Shown piece by piece: positions 61,701 through 64,000 of a stretch of DNA of 64,000 nt (position 1 is its first letter; the number at the start of each line of letters is the position of its first letter). A model generated the notes under the pieces. The model did no database searches. It was not told the origin of the DNA and saw nothing but the letters and a program-made list of their open reading frames with translations. Source of the stretch: JALHOP01 sp964484195. GTDB taxonomy: Bacteria; Myxococcota; XYA12-FULL-58-9; JALHOP01. The stretch lies in contig CAZAER010000005.1 in assembly GCA_964484195.1 (NCBI GenBank), positions 1 through 64,000 on the forward strand, given 5' to 3'. The translations under genes and the position numbers were made by a program.

Positions 61701-63812
61701 TAGCAAGCCGGTGCTGTCGAAGACGTGCTGTGTCGTTCGCGTAACTTCCCCGATCTCGCCGGTGTCGATGTCCGTGATCGTAAGCCCGGTGCTGGCAACC
61801 TGAGTGGCCAACGACCCCGCCGACTCGTTGAAGACCGCGTCGTAGTCCGTATCGTAGTCGTACTTTTTCTTTGGCTCGAACCCGCTGGACACGCCGGAGC
61901 AGGAGAGTCCGAAGGTCGCTGCGTCCGTGCAGGCCACCGAGTACACCGGAGAGGCTTCATCGACTCGACCGGAGTCCGCGTCAAGATAGTGAAACCGCTC
62001 GATGTGGACGGGGCTGCTGACACTGTCTGGGTCGCTAGACACCGTTCCCACAGCGCCGCTCCAGTTGCGCTGATAGAGCGTAACGCGGCTCTGCGAATCG
62101 CGTGCGAATGTCGAGCGCACTGGATCGGCGAGCGGGTCTGCCGGGGCTTCCTCGCGTACCGTTACTTTCTTGTTGCTGTCGCGCGTGTAGTGGGCTGGAT
62201 CGACGCTGCACGTGCTCGAGCATTGATTGCTGACGTCTTCGATCTCCTTGTTGATGACCACGTATTCTGCGCTGGTCCCCACCGACTCGTTCGTGACAAT
62301 CACACGAACTTCCGTGCTCGAGAGCGGCTCGTACTCGAGGCGAATCAACTCGCCCGGAATGATGCCTGCCGCGGCGCGCCCATCCGTGGTGAACTCATGG
62401 CCGCTGAGAAAATGTCCCGCAGCATCACGCTCGCGGGAGAGCATTGGGACGCGGCGGCGCCGCACCACGATTGGCGCCGACGCCGGGTAGCCGGTGAGGT
62501 CAGTTCGAGCGTAGCTGTTGCCGGTGTAAGTGTAGCTCTCTCCGTCGAAGGTACTGAAGCTGACCGCGGCCAACAACGAGACCGAGTATGACAACGGCTT
62601 TCCATACAGATCATCGATTGCGAAGCCCGAGTAGCTGTAACTGGTGACACCATATGCGGACGCGCCTGGTCCGTTATAGCGTGTCTCCGCAAGCGCTCCT
62701 GTTGAATCGTAGATGAGGCGAATGGTGCTTCCATTCGGATCCTTGACCGTGCAGAGCTTCCCTTGAATGGCCGGGTTGGAGCTTGAGCAGCTGTCCGGTT
62801 CGCTGGCGCCGTAGTATTTCAGATCGAGCTGCTGTTGCTTGGCGTTGAAGACCGTGACGAGTCTCGCCAGCGAGCTACCTTCGAAGACCAGTCGAGATTG
62901 ATCGGGGTACTCTAGAATCCACTGCCCGCTCGCGTATCTCACCAGCGTGCCGTCGGGTCGTTCGGGCCGATACTTCGTCAGGGTCACCGAATCTTGGGTG
63001 TAGTACTCCGACTCGTTGGTGGGACGGACATGAAGCACGTCCGTACCAATGACTAGCCAATGGTCGTAGGTGTGAGTCCAGCCGATGCCGAGTCCATTGC
63101 TTGGCGTGGCTGCAATGTCCCACGCCCGAGGGGAGCCCGGCATCGCGCTATCGACGCGCATCAAGTCGTAGGCGACGCGGCGACTGGCGTAGAGACGGCC
63201 TAGTTGCAGACCACCAAGCTCGGTCGTGAGCGGGGCATCGTCGTGGTGAGACTTCCAGTCGAAGTAGCCCGTTGTGACGTCGATCGGATCGTTGACACCC
63301 TTGCACGGCTCACCAGGTGGTGGGGGAGGAGGCGCGCCCGGTGGAGGACCGCCAGGTCCTCCACCCGACGTCGGGTCGCCGCCGGGGCCGTCATCGCTGC
63401 ATTCGGGTGTGCTACCGCACTCGCCCGACCAGCTGTTGTTTTCATCGCAGGCTTCGACACCGCACGATGTAGTCGCGCCGCTCGGGGTACACGGGCGTTC
63501 TTCGCCGGGCACACAAGGGTCAGAGCACACTCCGCCACAACTGCCGCCGACTGGAAAATCGTAGTTCTCGGTTCCGCGTGGGCGGCAGGTCTTCTCCCAC
63601 TCACCAACAGTGCACCACCACAGACGTTTGGTGATGCACTTATCCTCGGGCGCGCAGTACATGATCGTGGGAAGCCCGGTTTCACCGACGCAGCCCTCGC
63701 CTCCGAGCTTTACAACGAGCCCGTCTCCGCAAGGTTGGGGCTCTGCCGCTGCGGAAACAGGAATCAGCAGCAGCAAGAGCAAAGCAGGAAAATGCCGAAG
63801 TACGTCGAGCAT
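58761..63812 (-). CDS. Secreted RHS-repeat polymorphic toxin with Cys/His-rich C-terminal tip
   Basis: This 1683-residue protein has a Sec signal peptide (1-23, ending VSAAA), a Cys-rich domain (about 28-138), a Gly/Pro linker (142-168), a DUF6531-like start (NDPIDVTTGYFDWKSHHDDA, about 174), many YD/RHS repeats (YDALDRLVAVTEG; YDDFGSLIAVKS) and the RHS core (GQIADSASGVLQNSWRFYNP; GSYVQPDP; QAYSYGLNAPLGNIDPDG). After DPDG (about 1578) a 105-residue tip follows: a hydrophobic Ala-rich stretch, a Pro-rich hinge and a tip with HTHYPCDGGHIHLYSW and NPTTCECF. It lacks PAAR, so it is not a standard T6SS cargo; Sec export fits a surface-displayed toxin. The overlap with the Imm53 gene confirms the toxin role. 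Confidence 0.92.
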   Translation of the reverse strand: MLDVLRHFPALLLLLLIPVSAAAEPQPCGDGLVVKLGGEGCVGETGLPTIMYCAPEDKCITKRLWWCTVGEWEKTCRPRGTENYDFPVGGSCGGVCSDPCVPGEERPCTPSGATTSCGVEACDENNSWSGECGSTPECSDDGPGGDPTSGGGPGGPPPGAPPPPPPGEPCKGVNDPIDVTTGYFDWKSHHDDAPLTTELGGLQLGRLYASRRVAYDLMRVDSAMPGSPRAWDIAATPSNGLGIGWTHTYDHWLVIGTDVLHVRPTNESEYYTQDSVTLTKYRPERPDGTLVRYASGQWILEYPDQSRLVFEGSSLARLVTVFNAKQQQLDLKYYGASEPDSCSSSNPAIQGKLCTVKDPNGSTIRLIYDSTGALAETRYNGPGASAYGVTSYSYSGFAIDDLYGKPLSYSVSLLAAVSFSTFDGESYTYTGNSYARTDLTGYPASAPIVVRRRRVPMLSRERDAAGHFLSGHEFTTDGRAAAGIIPGELIRLEYEPLSSTEVRVIVTNESVGTSAEYVVINKEIEDVSNQCSSTCSVDPAHYTRDSNKKVTVREEAPADPLADPVRSTFARDSQSRVTLYQRNWSGAVGTVSSDPDSVSSPVHIERFHYLDADSGRVDEASPVYSVACTDAATFGLSCSGVSSGFEPKKKYDYDTDYDAVFNESAGSLATQVASTGLTITDIDTGEIGEVTRTTQHVFDSTGLLTATHVAAGTAEEVTTTYSYYGSSAGADAGRLESVTIGTTTIEERGGYDDYGRLGWTQDPRNGPRREFTYSASGKVTRNDLVAGAVTRYQERGYSRERHLAYTKHGATYAHQTDYSLFNGEGATVPPSNAAFCALNSVAAVADCLYSLGKINQPNWSQHTYRGTLYNIDRYNYDTAGNRVDFSQSDIGDVMRHRWSYAFDDRGRLEREFKYTDTGTGPAYVRETYRDAQGRTTSTTEPRFASVSASHAANEANANRSFAYDALDRLVAVTEGAQSMAPRTTSFTYDAHDNLSSMTDPDGRVTRYLYDDFGSLIAVKSPDSGTTLYRYDAMGRQVEAKYADGRHTAIAYDTLGRVTSRTDTKGLDSFVTAYHYDDLLGSDADPDTSCMINENDFDPDEDSLNGRLAWVSVGNLVRYFSYDDFGATTAVYEQTGSTFDVCNLNITRYSYDDQGRTLSTTYPSGLRYRVDYGFSDKPEYGHVYFPTYGEYQIANLWHNFSGQLGQVVFPGWSYITMNAYHDFSGQWTRRVYNQSSNILFDWAADYDNDGSVESSERDGNGNILSVLDRVSGDGFVATMNAFDELADFRRPGASTPECEYTYDGGGNRLSLECGSEVVSYSYETGTSRLEETEWTGLPAGCSGTAPLSVMSDVDAVGGVVQYAKNGCPSDVHTIDYDATGSVSGFDSNSATAVTYDERHLARTMGNRKLTYDLQGHLINERIGDVDNQYFWDGDQLIFFITTLPGWFNIGHAVGTDHLGAPWRAWAGTSTSWSVSYEPFGKVTPENGATSFSPTPAIAVRRPGQIADSASGVLQNSWRFYNPTSGSYVQPDPARIGADPAISDGSLALGAMHSRVMNPRHEQAYSYGLNAPLGNIDPDGRFAFALPLACAGGGCQALATAALAGATALAVGATIAIAELCSEPPSGCPPCPPPPPSAPEPPRVDTTHTHYPCDGGHIHLYSWEVNQNPTTCECFNKKVETIICL

Positions 63813-63859
63813 GGAGCCACCAAGGAGGGAGAAGGTGCTCCGGTTTAGCAGATTCTGTG

Positions 63860-63887
63860 ATAATCAGCTCTAGGAATTTTGTGACAA
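63860..63887 (-). promoter_or_regulatory. Putative promoter of the RHS toxin gene
   Basis: On the minus strand TTGTCA (63887-63882, five of six matches to the -35 consensus) is followed by a 16 nt spacer and GATTAT (63865-63860, four of six). It lies about 50 nt before the RHS start in the most AT-rich stretch of the window. Possible, not proven. Confidence 0.4.
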
Positions 63888-63930
63888 TTTTGTCGATTTG
63901 GAGGTTTCGACGTAGTCGCTGCCACTTCCG

Positions 63931-64000
63931 CTAGATAGCTCGACGGCGACTGAAGACACCCATAGCGATGAGGAGGATGACCGTCGCGTAGGCGACCCCG
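63931..64000 (-). CDS. C-terminal end of a membrane protein (rest outside window)
   Basis: The minus strand is open from the window edge and reads GVAYATVILLIAMGVFSRRR followed by AI and a TAG stop. This is a hydrophobic segment ending in a positive cluster, the usual form of a last membrane helix with cytoplasmic tail. Only 22 codons are visible, so the family cannot be named. It would be the gene upstream of the RHS toxin, 118 nt away. Confidence 0.5.
   Translation of the reverse strand, partial: GVAYATVILLIAMGVFSRRRAI

Noticed and set aside
1..64000. tRNA, rRNA, CRISPR arrays, insertion sequences, replication origin
   Set aside because: Looked for by eye on both strands; no cloverleaf-like gene, spaced direct repeats, transposase motif or DnaA-box cluster was found. 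A covariance-model search would be decisive for small RNAs.

Overview
This is a high-GC window from a Gram-negative bacterium. It most resembles the Myxococcota / former Deltaproteobacteria. The pilB-pilT-pilC-pilS-pilR order is the one known from Myxococcus. HPr kinase and RapZ occur together beside a complete regulatory phosphotransferase set and sigma-54. A membrane-anchored Ser/Thr kinase carries a PEGA domain, and lipopolysaccharide assembly genes are present (kdsA/B/C, hldE, lptA/B, an LpxL-type acyltransferase, a TamA/TamB pair). No species is assigned. No tRNA, rRNA, CRISPR array, insertion sequence or phage gene was recognised.

Layout. 1-4425 (+): the end of comEC, a Ser/Thr kinase, a secreted PEGA protein and a small hypothetical gene. 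4433-23158 (mostly -): a long 'cell envelope and nitrogen-PTS' block. In transcription order it reads kdsB, pyrG, kdsA, an SDR dehydrogenase, an LpxL-like acyltransferase, lptA, lptB, then arginase, rpoN, a 1388-residue protein ending in a MepA-like peptidoglycan endopeptidase, and ptsN, hprK, rapZ, EIIA-Man, HPr, EI. The gene between rpoN and ptsN sits where the hibernation factor gene hpf is commonly found. 23283-28292 (+): a giant protein of unknown function followed closely by a LuxR-type regulator and a GAF-like protein. 28289-36297 (-): TamA-like and TamB-like outer-membrane assembly proteins and a small barrel protein. 36386-38574 (+): an ECF sigma factor with a FecR/TPR partner. 38571-45868: coaBC, a HEAT-like protein, rho with a structured leader, an accessory 419-residue protein, a metallo-hydrolase and a membrane protein. 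45953-55545 (+): pilBTCSR, hldE, a kdsC-type phosphatase and a lipoprotein. 55568-64000: a repeat protein, a polytopic membrane protein, and a polymorphic-toxin locus. That locus has a secreted RHS protein with a Cys/His-rich C-terminal tip, its Imm53 immunity gene, and a decayed second RHS core fragment.

How the parts fit. The kds/pyrG/lpt block makes CMP-Kdo and exports LPS, and hldE/kdsC supply heptose and Kdo intermediates. EI, HPr, EIIA-Man, PtsN, HprK and RapZ look like a purely regulatory phosphorelay, because no sugar permease is present; their five gene junctions all overlap by 4 nt. The clearest accessory material is the RHS-Imm53 locus. Next comes a scattered set of four large or repeat-rich proteins without signal peptides (9357-13523, 23283-26735, 42146-43405, 55568-56374), wedged between housekeeping operons. 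One of these ends in a complete metallopeptidase zinc-site motif and is a plausible wall-degrading effector. These are the best candidates for undescribed biology in the window.
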